A stretch of DNA of 64,000 nucleotides, from contig JAEEIV010000055.1 in NCBI GenBank assembly GCA_016281555.1, positions 1 through 64,000 on the forward strand, written 5' to 3'. Shown piece after piece: positions 43,616 to 51,167 of the stretch. The notes beneath the pieces are model-generated. The model was not told where the DNA came from and searched no databases. It saw nothing but the letters and a program-made list of their open reading frames with translations. Each line of letters opens with the position of its first letter. Position 1 is the stretch's first letter. This DNA comes from Lachnospiraceae bacterium (lineage in GTDB: Bacteria; Bacillota; Clostridia; Lachnospirales; Lachnospiraceae). Both the position numbers and the translations under genes were made by a program.

Positions 43616-44479
43616 ATGTTCATTGCAGACCGATGGAAAGACTATGAAGTCCTGGACACGTCCGACGGCGAAAAGCTCGAGCGCTGGGGAAACTACGTGC
43701 TCGTCCGGCCCGACCCTCAGGTGATCTGGCAGGACGTCAGGGCCGCGAAGGAATGGAAGAAGCCGAACGCGCATTACCACCGCTCGAACAAGGGCGGCGG
43801 CGAGTGGGAGTTCTTCGATCTCCCCGAAGAGTGGACGATCTCCTACGACGAACTTACGTTCCATCTGAAGCCGTTCTCCTTCAAGCACACCGGGCTGTTC
43901 CCGGAACAGGCGGCGAACTGGGACTGGTTTTCCGGTCTCATCCGCAATGCCGGGCGCCCCGTCAAGGTATTGAATCTCTTTGCCTACACGGGCGGCGCGA
44001 CGGTCGCGGCCGCGAAGGCCGGCGCCGCAGTCACGCACGTCGACGCCTCGAAGGGAATGGTGCAATGGGCGAAGGAAAACGCGGCGTCTTCCGGTCTTTC
44101 GGACGCGCCGATCCGTTACCTCGTCGACGATTGCCGGAAATTCGTCGAGCGCGAGATCCGGCGCGGCAATCATTACGACGCGATCATCATGGATCCGCCG
44201 TCCTACGGACGCGGACCGAACGGCGAAGTCTGGAAGCTTGAGGACGCGTTTCATCCGCTCGTCCGTCTCACGGCGGAATTATTGTCGGATGAGCCGCTGT
44301 TCGTACTCCTGAATTCTTACACGACCGGGTTTGCGCCGGGCGTGCTCTCCAATCTTCTCGATCTCGAGATCACGTCGAAATTCGGCGGGACCGTCGAATC
44401 CGATGAAGTCGGGCTGCCCGTCCGCGACAAAAAAGCCATGCTCCCCTGCGGTTCTTCCGGCAGGTGGACGCGGCAATGA
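43616..44479 (+). CDS. Class I SAM methyltransferase, RlmI-like core without PUA domain
   Basis: 287 aa. SAM motif VLNLFAYTGGATVAAAKAG, VDASKGMVQWAKENA, DDCRKFVEREIRRG and DAIIMDPPSYGRG. This matches the C-terminal catalytic half of RlmI-like 23S rRNA m5C methyltransferases, but the N-terminal PUA domain is missing, so the substrate is open. Six bases after the dehydrogenase stop. Confidence 0.82.
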   Translation: MFIADRWKDYEVLDTSDGEKLERWGNYVLVRPDPQVIWQDVRAAKEWKKPNAHYHRSNKGGGEWEFFDLPEEWTISYDELTFHLKPFSFKHTGLFPEQAANWDWFSGLIRNAGRPVKVLNLFAYTGGATVAAAKAGAAVTHVDASKGMVQWAKENAASSGLSDAPIRYLVDDCRKFVEREIRRGNHYDAIIMDPPSYGRGPNGEVWKLEDAFHPLVRLTAELLSDEPLFVLLNSYTTGFAPGVLSNLLDLEITSKFGGTVESDEVGLPVRDKKAMLPCGSSGRWTRQ

Positions 44480-44526
44480 CAAAGCGTTCCGATACGGAAT
44501 ACACGAAAGAAACATGAGGTGAGATC

Positions 44527-45579
44527 ATGGCAAAAGAAGTTGCTTACGTAGGCTGCTACACGTTCCACGGGAAAAGCCAGGGCATCGAGATCTTCGATGT
44601 AGACGGCGAAGCCGGGCGCTTCAAACGGCGCTCTTCCGTCAAGGTCGACAACTGCGCCTATCTTACGGTTTCCGACGATCACCGCTTCCTGTACGCGGCG
44701 GTGGACGAGGGGATCAGCGCCTTCCGGATCAAACCCGACGGCGACCTCGAGTTTCTGAAAACCACCTCGCACCGCGGGATGCGGGGATGCTACCTGAACA
44801 TCCATCCGTCCGGAAAGTTCATCGCCATCGGCGGCTACCACGACGGAAAAATGACCGTGCTGCGTCTCAATGACGACGGCACGGTCGGTGACATCACTTT
44901 TGAATTTTACGACAGGGGCATCGGCTCCGTCGCGGAACGGAATTTCCGGCCGCACATCAGCTGTACGGAATTCTCGCCGGACGGCAAGCTCCTCCTCGCG
45001 GTGGACTCCGGCATCGACCAGGTCAAGGTCTTTCTCTTCGACGAGACGACCGGCAAGGCCGTGATGAAGGATATGATCCATTGCGGCGTCAATTCCGGGC
45101 CGCACCGTCTGAAGTTCTATCATTTCGGAAAGATCGTCTACATCCTGCACGAACTCAAGAACTACGTTTCCGTCTATGACGTTTCCGCAAACGAGCGGGG
45201 GCTCCCGGTCTTTGAATTAAAACAGACGGTCGCGACGCTCCCGAAAAACTATACGGTGCCGTCGGCCGCCTGTGTCATTGATTTTTCTTCGGATTTCAAG
45301 CACCTGATCTGCGCCAATGCGGGCGAGAACACGATCGCGATCTTCGACATCGATTCCGAGACCGGTCTCCTGACCCTCCGGAACATCCTGCCGGTCAGCG
45401 GCGATTATCCGAAGGACATCGACGTCTTCCCGAACGGAAAGTTCCTCGTCAGCACGAATCACCACAGCGACAGTCTGACCTTCTTCCGCCTGCACTTCGA
45501 CACCGGAACGATCGTCATGAACGGTCTGGAGATCCCGGTCGACAATCCGAACTGCTTGCGGATCGTGGAACTGAAGTAA
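44527..45579 (+). CDS. Lactonase-fold protein (7-bladed propeller, 6-phosphogluconolactonase YbhE type)
   Basis: 350 aa, usual length, start after GAGGTGA. Repeats of the propeller are visible (YLNIHPSGKFIAIGGY, EFSPDGKLLLAVD, NSGPHRLKFY, VIDFSSDFKHLICAN, IDVFPNGKFLVSTNHHSDS), with HPSG and FSPDGK type blade ends. Members hydrolyse sugar lactones. With the upstream Gfo/Idh dehydrogenase a sugar acid pathway (sugar to lactone to acid) is suggested. Its TAA stop abuts the next gene's stop head to head. Confidence 0.85.
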   Translation: MAKEVAYVGCYTFHGKSQGIEIFDVDGEAGRFKRRSSVKVDNCAYLTVSDDHRFLYAAVDEGISAFRIKPDGDLEFLKTTSHRGMRGCYLNIHPSGKFIAIGGYHDGKMTVLRLNDDGTVGDITFEFYDRGIGSVAERNFRPHISCTEFSPDGKLLLAVDSGIDQVKVFLFDETTGKAVMKDMIHCGVNSGPHRLKFYHFGKIVYILHELKNYVSVYDVSANERGLPVFELKQTVATLPKNYTVPSAACVIDFSSDFKHLICANAGENTIAIFDIDSETGLLTLRNILPVSGDYPKDIDVFPNGKFLVSTNHHSDSLTFFRLHFDTGTIVMNGLEIPVDNPNCLRIVELK

Positions 45580-47310
45580 TTACTTCGCCTCGTTCCACGG
45601 GACCGGCTCCGCAAACGTTCCCGTATGATAGCCGTTGATGAGACGGATCATCAGAAGGTTCAGATACTCGTGCACCGCGTCCGGAAGCTGCGGATCGAAA
45701 TGCGAGTAGCCGATGCCGGAATCGTCCGTCATGAAGATGAATGTGCCGCCGGTCAGGATCGCTTCGGACCGGGCCGTGTACTCCGTCAGTTCGTCCGCAC
45801 CGCTCGCCATGATCGGGCAGATCCGAACGCCCTGCTCCGCCGCAGACGCGATCGCGCTCTTCAGCCGGCTCTGATGCTCAGAATTGCCGTGTGCAGGCGC
45901 GTCAAAGACGTGGAACAGGAGTTTCGTCGAGCCCGTGGTCCAGCCCTTGGAAACGGCCATTTCAAGCGCCTCGTCGAGTGCCTCCGGCGTATCGCCGCCG
46001 CCGGCCGCCTCCTGCTTCGTCAATACCGTGTAATGACTCTCATAATCCGCCGGATCCGTCACGTCCTTGAACTCGACGTAGCGGAACTTCTCTTCGTCGC
46101 CGTCGTCCCGATAAAAGAGCAATGCCAGTTTCACCCGGGAATCCGGATTCGCCCGTACCACCTGCTTGATCACGTCGCCGAGTTCTTCCCTGAGGTAACG
46201 GAGTTCGTCTCCCATCGAACCGGTCACGTCCACGACGTACATGAGTTCAATGACGTCCGCGGTCTTTTCCATATCATCAAGCGTTTCAAACGTCACGGCC
46301 ACTTCCTTCTCGCCGTTGACCGGAACCGTATGCACTTCCGAAGACTCGGGGGATGTGACGGTCAATGTGCCCGCGTTTCCGCCGAAGACGTACGCGATGC
46401 CGTTCCGGTTCGTCCGGGCCGAGTACCGTTCGCCGGATGCCGTCGTGAGCGTGACAAGCGCGTCGAATAACGGCATCCCGGCAAACGTGACCGTGACTTC
46501 GATCCGGTTCAGCGAATCCAGTCCCCACGATGCGAAGGTCTGTTCGCCGGACTCTCCGTAATACGTGCCGGAAAACTTGCCGGAAGTTTCATTCTGCTCG
46601 TTCTTTAAGAACAGTTCTTTCCACTTGAGGTAATGCGCATTGTCGTCCCACGCCGCAGCCGTCAGCTGACCCGGTTCAGGAACAGGGGGCTCGGTCTCGG
46701 GCTCCGTTTCAGGCTCCGTTTCCGTATCGGTTTCGGGCTCGGTTTCTGTTTCGGTTTCAGGCTCGGTTTCCGTATCGGTTTCAGGCTCGGTTTTCGTTTC
46801 GTCGATCAGCTCGGTTCCGGGCTCCGCATTCGTATCGGGATCTTCCCTCGAATCTCCCGGCGCCTCGACTTCGCCCGGCGTGGTTCCGCCGTAGGTGCCC
46901 TTCCCGCCCGAAGTATCGAAATAACCGGTGTCTCCCTTTCCGTCTTTCGAGTAGTATTTACCGATCTCGGCCGCGGAGAACCCGGTTTTCTCTTCGCCGG
47001 TGAACACGAAGTCACCTTCTGCGAAGGTCGCTCCCCCGGGCGCCGCCGTTCCCGAATTCTCGATTGCTGCCGCCTCCGTCGTTACCGCAGCATCCACTCC
47101 GCTCGCGGCATTGTTCTTCGGTCTGACGATCGAGTTCACGCCGATCGGGATCGCCACTGCCGCGACGACCGCAGCCGCCGCGATTCCGACCCACTTCACC
47201 CAGGAACGCTTCTTCTTTCCGATCAATGCGGGGACGTTGTCCTCCGCGTCACGAATGAGGTCGTCGCCGATCTCGTTCAAGGCATTGTTTAATTCATCCG
47301 TCTTTTTCAT
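45580..47310 (-). CDS. Membrane-anchored VWA-domain protein, putative anti-sigma partner
   Basis: 576 aa. A ~30-residue inside segment (ELNNALNEIGDDLIRDAEDN), a transmembrane helix (about 38-58, WVGIAAAAVVAAVAIPIGV), an acidic Glu/Thr/Pro repeat linker (about 155-215), a beta-rich region, then a VWA domain from about 355: MYVVDVTGSMGDE (MIDAS Asp-x-Thr-Gly-Ser), and GGGDTPEALDEAL. It would sit outside and bind a ligand through a divalent ion. It overlaps the sigma gene by four bases (ATGA), so it is the sigma partner. An anti-sigma role comes from context only; no classical zinc anti-sigma domain is visible. Confidence 0.75.
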   Translation of the reverse strand: MKKTDELNNALNEIGDDLIRDAEDNVPALIGKKKRSWVKWVGIAAAAVVAAVAIPIGVNSIVRPKNNAASGVDAAVTTEAAAIENSGTAAPGGATFAEGDFVFTGEEKTGFSAAEIGKYYSKDGKGDTGYFDTSGGKGTYGGTTPGEVEAPGDSREDPDTNAEPGTELIDETKTEPETDTETEPETETETEPETDTETEPETEPETEPPVPEPGQLTAAAWDDNAHYLKWKELFLKNEQNETSGKFSGTYYGESGEQTFASWGLDSLNRIEVTVTFAGMPLFDALVTLTTASGERYSARTNRNGIAYVFGGNAGTLTVTSPESSEVHTVPVNGEKEVAVTFETLDDMEKTADVIELMYVVDVTGSMGDELRYLREELGDVIKQVVRANPDSRVKLALLFYRDDGDEEKFRYVEFKDVTDPADYESHYTVLTKQEAAGGGDTPEALDEALEMAVSKGWTTGSTKLLFHVFDAPAHGNSEHQSRLKSAIASAAEQGVRICPIMASGADELTEYTARSEAILTGGTFIFMTDDSGIGYSHFDPQLPDAVHEYLNLLMIRLINGYHTGTFAEPVPWNEAK

Positions 47311-47873
47311 TGCCAGATTCCCTCCTGTTGAAGGACGGTTTTCAATTTCTCCCTGGTCCTGAAGAGCGCGGTCTTCACGCGGGATTCCCCGGAGCCGAAC
47401 CGCTCGGCGATCTCCTTGACCGAATCGAAGTACCAGTAGCGTCTGAGGAACATCCGCCGTTCGTTCTCGGGAAGCGTCCTTAAAAACGCGTCAATGATGC
47501 GTCCCAAGTCCGCCGCTTCCACGGCTTCCTCCACCGGATTTCCGGGCGCGGCCGGAATGCACTCTTCCAGCTCGTCGAGCGACAGGTTCGTTTCGGTCCC
47601 GCCCCGTTTTTCGGCGGTTTCGGCCCGGAACCGGTCGATCGAGATCCTTCGGACGATCTTTCCGAGATAGGTCCGCAGGTCTTCCGGATGGTGCGGCGGG
47701 ATGCTGTTCCATGCGCCGAGATACGCGTCGCTTTCGCACTCCTCCGCATCCTCGTCAGAATGCAGGATCCCGAGCGAAATCGACCTCACATACCTCGAGT
47801 ACTTCTTTTTCGCTTCTTCAATGGCCCGCTCGTCGCGGTTTTCAAACAAAGAAACGATTTCCCGGTCTTCCAC
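47307..47873 (-). CDS. ECF-type RNA polymerase sigma factor (second)
   Basis: 188 aa from GTG at 47873, preceded by AAAGGAGAGCAGC. Region 2 (SDEDAEECESDAYLGAWNSIPPHHP) and region 4 (DSVKEIAERFGSGESRVKTALFRTREKLK) are complete. Shares the DAEEC..D.YL..W..IPP block with the 25-kb ECF factor. Overlaps the VWA gene by ATGA, so both are made in step. A likely self-controlled promoter lies 30 bases upstream. Confidence 0.93.
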   Translation of the reverse strand: MEDREIVSLFENRDERAIEEAKKKYSRYVRSISLGILHSDEDAEECESDAYLGAWNSIPPHHPEDLRTYLGKIVRRISIDRFRAETAEKRGGTETNLSLDELEECIPAAPGNPVEEAVEAADLGRIIDAFLRTLPENERRMFLRRYWYFDSVKEIAERFGSGESRVKTALFRTREKLKTVLQQEGIWQ

Positions 47874-47903
47874 GCTGCTCTCCTTTTTTGTCCTTCACCC
47901 ATC

Positions 47904-47931
47904 TACTCGGAAGAAAAACCGATTGGTTACA
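47904..47931 (-). promoter_or_regulatory. Putative ECF-sigma autoregulated promoter
   Basis: On the minus strand TGTAACC (47925-47931), 15-bp spacer, CGAGTA (47904-47909). TGTAAC-type -35 boxes are typical of ECF factors of Firmicutes. No housekeeping -35/-10 pair in the gap. Confidence 0.45.
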
Positions 47932-48022
47932 AAAAAATACGGGCTGTTGATCTACTCTCCATTATGGTATGTCCTTTCGGGGACCGCTCGCGCTTAGATT
48001 CTCGCTTTTATCAGCCCCTATA

Positions 48023-49573
48023 TTATTTCTCAAACATTGCCCCTTCTACTCTGAGACATAATTCGTGATACACCGGAAGGTGGTATTCCTGGACTTTGTA
48101 GGTCTCGGTTTCGGGGACGCGGATCGTGACGGTCGCGAGGTCCGACAGTTTGCTTTCCTTTTCGCCGGTGAGGGCAATGACCTTCGCCCCGCGCACGAGT
48201 GCCGCCTTCGCCGCCGAAACGCAGTTCTTCGAGTTCCCGGAGGTCGAGATCGCGATGAGGACGTCGCCTTCCCGGGCGTAGCCGTAGGCAAGCTGCGCAT
48301 AGACGTCTTCCGCGCTCACGTCGTTCGCAAACGCCGAAAGGATGCCTGACTGCGACGGCAATGAGATTGCCCGGACCGCCTCCTGGAAGGCCGGCATATC
48401 CTCGCCGAACTTCTCGCGGTACGCCTGCTTCTCCGCTTCGGACACAGGGCGCTTTTTCCGGAATCCCTTCATCAGCTCACCGACGATGTGTTCGGAATCC
48501 GCCGCGCTGCCGCCGTTCCCGCAAACGAGCACGGTCCGGTCCGCCTTCGCGGCTTCAACGAGGATGCGTCCCGCTTCGTCGATTGCCTCCCGGCAGCTTT
48601 CCAGCGCGGGATACCGGCCGAAAAGCGAATCTTTTTCAAGTCCGAGCATGGCGACCGCGATCGCTGAGACGTCGCCGATGCTTTCTCCGAGCACGGCCGG
48701 AACGATCTTACAGACTGCAAGATTCTGCGGAAGCGCTTCTTCCCGGAGCGTCTTTTCCATTTCTTCCCGGAGAAGGTCTCCGGAACGGGCGAAGATCGAG
48801 CCCGCCACGATGACCTCCGGATTGTAAAGATCCACGAGAGCGGCCAGTCCCTGACCGAACTTCCGGCCGCATTCCCGGTACACTTCCTTCGCGGTCTCAT
48901 CTCCCTCCCGGGCGGCGAGCGCGATCGTTTTCGCCGTGATCGACGGAAGGTCCGCCTCGGTCCGGCAATACGCCGCGGGGGTCCCTGCTTCAAGCGCCTG
49001 TCTCGCGTATTGCTCACCGAGCTGCTTCAATCCGCCGCCGGAACAGAAACCCTCGAAGGAGCCCTTCTTTCCGTAGCCCACGGGGCCGTCCTTCTCCAAT
49101 CGAAGGTGACCGGTCTCCCCTGCGCCGAACGACGTGCCTTCATACAACTTGCCGTCCAGAATGACGCCAGCGCCGAGCCCGGTGCCGAACGTCAGAAAAA
49201 TCATGTTCTTCGCGCCCTTGCCCGCGCCGAACTTCCATTCGGCCAGCGCGCCGGAATTGGCGTCGTTCATGAGAAACGCAGGGGCGGAGAACGCTTCGGA
49301 AAAGAGTTTCGTCACCGGCACTTCCTTCCAGCCCGGCAGATTCGGCGGCTCTAAAATGAGGCCGCGTACCGGATCCTGCGGCGAACCGCAGGAAATGCCG
49401 ATGCTTCTGACCGGGTCTCCCTGCAGGAGCACGCGGGCCGCATCGATGAGAAGCGGGATCGTTTCCTCCGATCCCGTCGTCTCAAAGGCTTCCTTTTTCA
49501 GTATCCGTCCGGTCTCATCCGCTATGCAGACGGCGGATTTGGTTCCGCCGATGTCCACTCCGAGATAATACAT
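48023..49573 (-). CDS. ROK-family sugar kinase fused to a GmhA-like sedoheptulose-7-phosphate isomerase (SIS)
   Basis: 516 aa from ATG at 49573 (GGGAGGG upstream); the track start is 9 codons too early. Residues 1-305: ROK kinase, with GVDIGGTKSAVC, FLMNDANSGALAEW, FGTGLGAGVILDG, GETGHLRLEKDGP and a VAGSIFARSG tail; the expected zinc Cys triad is not seen. Residues 325-516: SIS domain of GmhA type, with LVCGNGGSAADSEHIVGELM, AFANDVSAEDV, AISTSGNSKNC and KVQEYHLPVYHEL, very close to phosphoheptose isomerase. The join suggests a two-step conversion of one sugar, for example a heptose or ketose phosphate. No heptosyltransferase genes nearby. Confidence 0.88.
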   Translation of the reverse strand: MYYLGVDIGGTKSAVCIADETGRILKKEAFETTGSEETIPLLIDAARVLLQGDPVRSIGISCGSPQDPVRGLILEPPNLPGWKEVPVTKLFSEAFSAPAFLMNDANSGALAEWKFGAGKGAKNMIFLTFGTGLGAGVILDGKLYEGTSFGAGETGHLRLEKDGPVGYGKKGSFEGFCSGGGLKQLGEQYARQALEAGTPAAYCRTEADLPSITAKTIALAAREGDETAKEVYRECGRKFGQGLAALVDLYNPEVIVAGSIFARSGDLLREEMEKTLREEALPQNLAVCKIVPAVLGESIGDVSAIAVAMLGLEKDSLFGRYPALESCREAIDEAGRILVEAAKADRTVLVCGNGGSAADSEHIVGELMKGFRKKRPVSEAEKQAYREKFGEDMPAFQEAVRAISLPSQSGILSAFANDVSAEDVYAQLAYGYAREGDVLIAISTSGNSKNCVSAAKAALVRGAKVIALTGEKESKLSDLATVTIRVPETETYKVQEYHLPVYHELCLRVEGAMFEK

Positions 49574-49610
49574 AATACCCTCCCGATTTCGGTCGCGCAT
49601 TGCCGGACCG

Positions 49611-49781
49611 TCAGTTTTTCTCGATCCGTGTGAGCGTCACGCTGATTTCCGGCGTTCCGTACGCGGGATTGAAGAGTTTCGCGACGTTCGCCTCATACCA
49701 GGCCTTGATCTCCGCGTCGCTCATCTCGCACTTTTCACCCTTCGTTCTGACCGTGATCGTTACGATTTGTTCTTCCGTCAT
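49611..49781 (-). CDS. 56-residue uncharacterised protein
   Basis: Not in the ORF track (below length cut-off). Minus-strand reading from ATG at 49781: MTEEQIVTITVRTKGEK, then MSDAEIKAWYEANVAKLF, PAYGTPEISVTLTRIEKN, stop. GGGAGAAAAG precedes it. Codon use is like its neighbours, no signal peptide or helix. Placed between the carboxypeptidase and kinase-isomerase genes on the same strand, each within 70 bp, so probably real and co-transcribed. Function unknown. Confidence 0.7.
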   Translation of the reverse strand: MTEEQIVTITVRTKGEKCEMSDAEIKAWYEANVAKLFNPAYGTPEISVTLTRIEKN

Positions 49782-49807
49782 ATCTTTTCTCCCGTTCTGT
49801 CTTTTGC

Positions 49808-49838
49808 CGGTCGTCCGGAACCGCGTTCCGGACGACCG
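49808..49838. repeat. 13-bp perfect hairpin after the carboxypeptidase gene
   Basis: CGGTCGTCCGGAA-ccgcg-TTCCGGACGACCG. On the minus strand no U-tract follows (GGCAAAAGAC), so it may be an mRNA-stabilising or processing hairpin rather than an intrinsic terminator. Confidence 0.65.
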
Positions 49839-49847
49839 TTTGATCTT

Positions 49848-51167
49848 TTACCAGCGGAACGTGTTCCTCGGGCGGAACCGTTTCTTTAAGTAGAACGTCA
49901 GTCCGACGAACAGCCCCGCCAGAACGACGAGGAACAAAACGAAGAATCCGTCGATCATGATGAGATTCTTCATCCGGTCCGTAGCGCGTTCTTCCGTTTC
50001 GGCTTTTTGCTTGTAGATCGGGCTTGCCGTCTCCGCCGTGTTCGAAAGGAACACGGAGCCCAGCGGATAGCCCTGATATTTATAAGTAATGAGAATGCCG
50101 CTCTCCGCCGCATTCACTTCCTTTTCCAAACGGTCGAAGGTGACGTTGTCGGGAAGCAGGATCGTGTCGCCGGAATGGATCGAAAGGAGTGTCACGTCTC
50201 CGGTCGGGATCGACAGAGGCGACGCCGTGAAGCGGTTCTCCATATTAAGCGAGGTGTCAAGTTCCGCCGGCAACACGGGCTTGAAATAATGGAATCCGTA
50301 ATCGAGCAATGACTGCGTGGAAACGTACTGGTCGCCGCTCTCGCATCCCATGACGACGACGATGAGCCGCATGCCGTCCTTTTCCGCATAGGTGACGAGG
50401 TTGTATCCGGATTCCGTCGTGTGCCCCGTTTTTCCGCAGACGACGGAGTCGTTATAGTATTCCGATGAGGGACGGATCATGAGATGCGTGTTCATCATCG
50501 GGATCTCCTTGTTCAGGAGCTCGTCGGCGTGATGCACGTAGGACTGCGCGGACGCGATCTCCAGGAAGACGTTGTTGTTGCAGAGGACCTGCATGAGCAA
50601 TGCAAGGTCGTACGCGCAGGTGTAGTGGTCCGCGTGATGCAGGCCGTTCGTATTCCGGAAGACCGTATTCACCGCGCCGAGCTCGTGCATGCGGTCGTTC
50701 ATCTTCTGCACGAACGATTCAATGCTGCCGGAAACGTGCTCCGCAAGGGCGTTCGCGACTTCATTGGCCGACGGAAGCAAAAGACCGTAGAGGCATTCTC
50801 TCAGCACCATGTCCTCGTTCCGGCGCATGCCGATGTGCGAGGATCCGGAGGGGATCATGACCGCCTTTTGCGAAAAATGGACGATGTCGCTCAAAGAACT
50901 GTTTTCCAGTGTCAGGAGCGCCGTCATGAGTTTCGTCGTGGAGGCGGGATACATGGCCTGCGTCGCATTCAGGGCATACAAAATCTCGCCGGACTCGGCG
51001 TCCATGAGGATCGCGGTCCCTGCTTTGATCTCCGGTGCTTCCGGCCAGTCCGAGGGAATGGATCCGATGATCCGGTCAATGACCTCGCGGCTCGCTGCAA
51101 AAGCAGGCTCAGCGGTCCCGGAAAGGACCGCCAAAGCCGTCAGCACGGAAAGTATGACTTTTTTCAA
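49848..51167 (-). CDS. dacF: Serine-type D-Ala-D-Ala carboxypeptidase (PBP5/DacF type)
   Basis: 439 aa from TTG at 51167, which shares TTGA with the stop of the upstream gene; this start gives a clean signal peptide (KKVILSVLTALAVLSGTAEPAFA). The track start is 68 codons inside the upstream gene. Motifs: STTKLMTALLTLEN (SxxK), LLPSANEVANAL (SxN), KTGHTTESG (KTG). A C-terminal transmembrane helix (IDGFFVLFLVVLAGLFVGLTF) replaces the amphipathic anchor of PBP5. It trims the terminal D-Ala from peptidoglycan stem peptides. Confidence 0.92.
   Translation of the reverse strand: MKKVILSVLTALAVLSGTAEPAFAASREVIDRIIGSIPSDWPEAPEIKAGTAILMDAESGEILYALNATQAMYPASTTKLMTALLTLENSSLSDIVHFSQKAVMIPSGSSHIGMRRNEDMVLRECLYGLLLPSANEVANALAEHVSGSIESFVQKMNDRMHELGAVNTVFRNTNGLHHADHYTCAYDLALLMQVLCNNNVFLEIASAQSYVHHADELLNKEIPMMNTHLMIRPSSEYYNDSVVCGKTGHTTESGYNLVTYAEKDGMRLIVVVMGCESGDQYVSTQSLLDYGFHYFKPVLPAELDTSLNMENRFTASPLSIPTGDVTLLSIHSGDTILLPDNVTFDRLEKEVNAAESGILITYKYQGYPLGSVFLSNTAETASPIYKQKAETEERATDRMKNLIMIDGFFVLFLVVLAGLFVGLTFYLKKRFRPRNTFRW

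Noticed and set aside
46690-46800. Possible CRISPR or minisatellite in the VWA gene
   Set aside because: The repeat is a low-complexity in-frame Glu/Thr/Pro linker with short irregular units, not spaced identical repeats.
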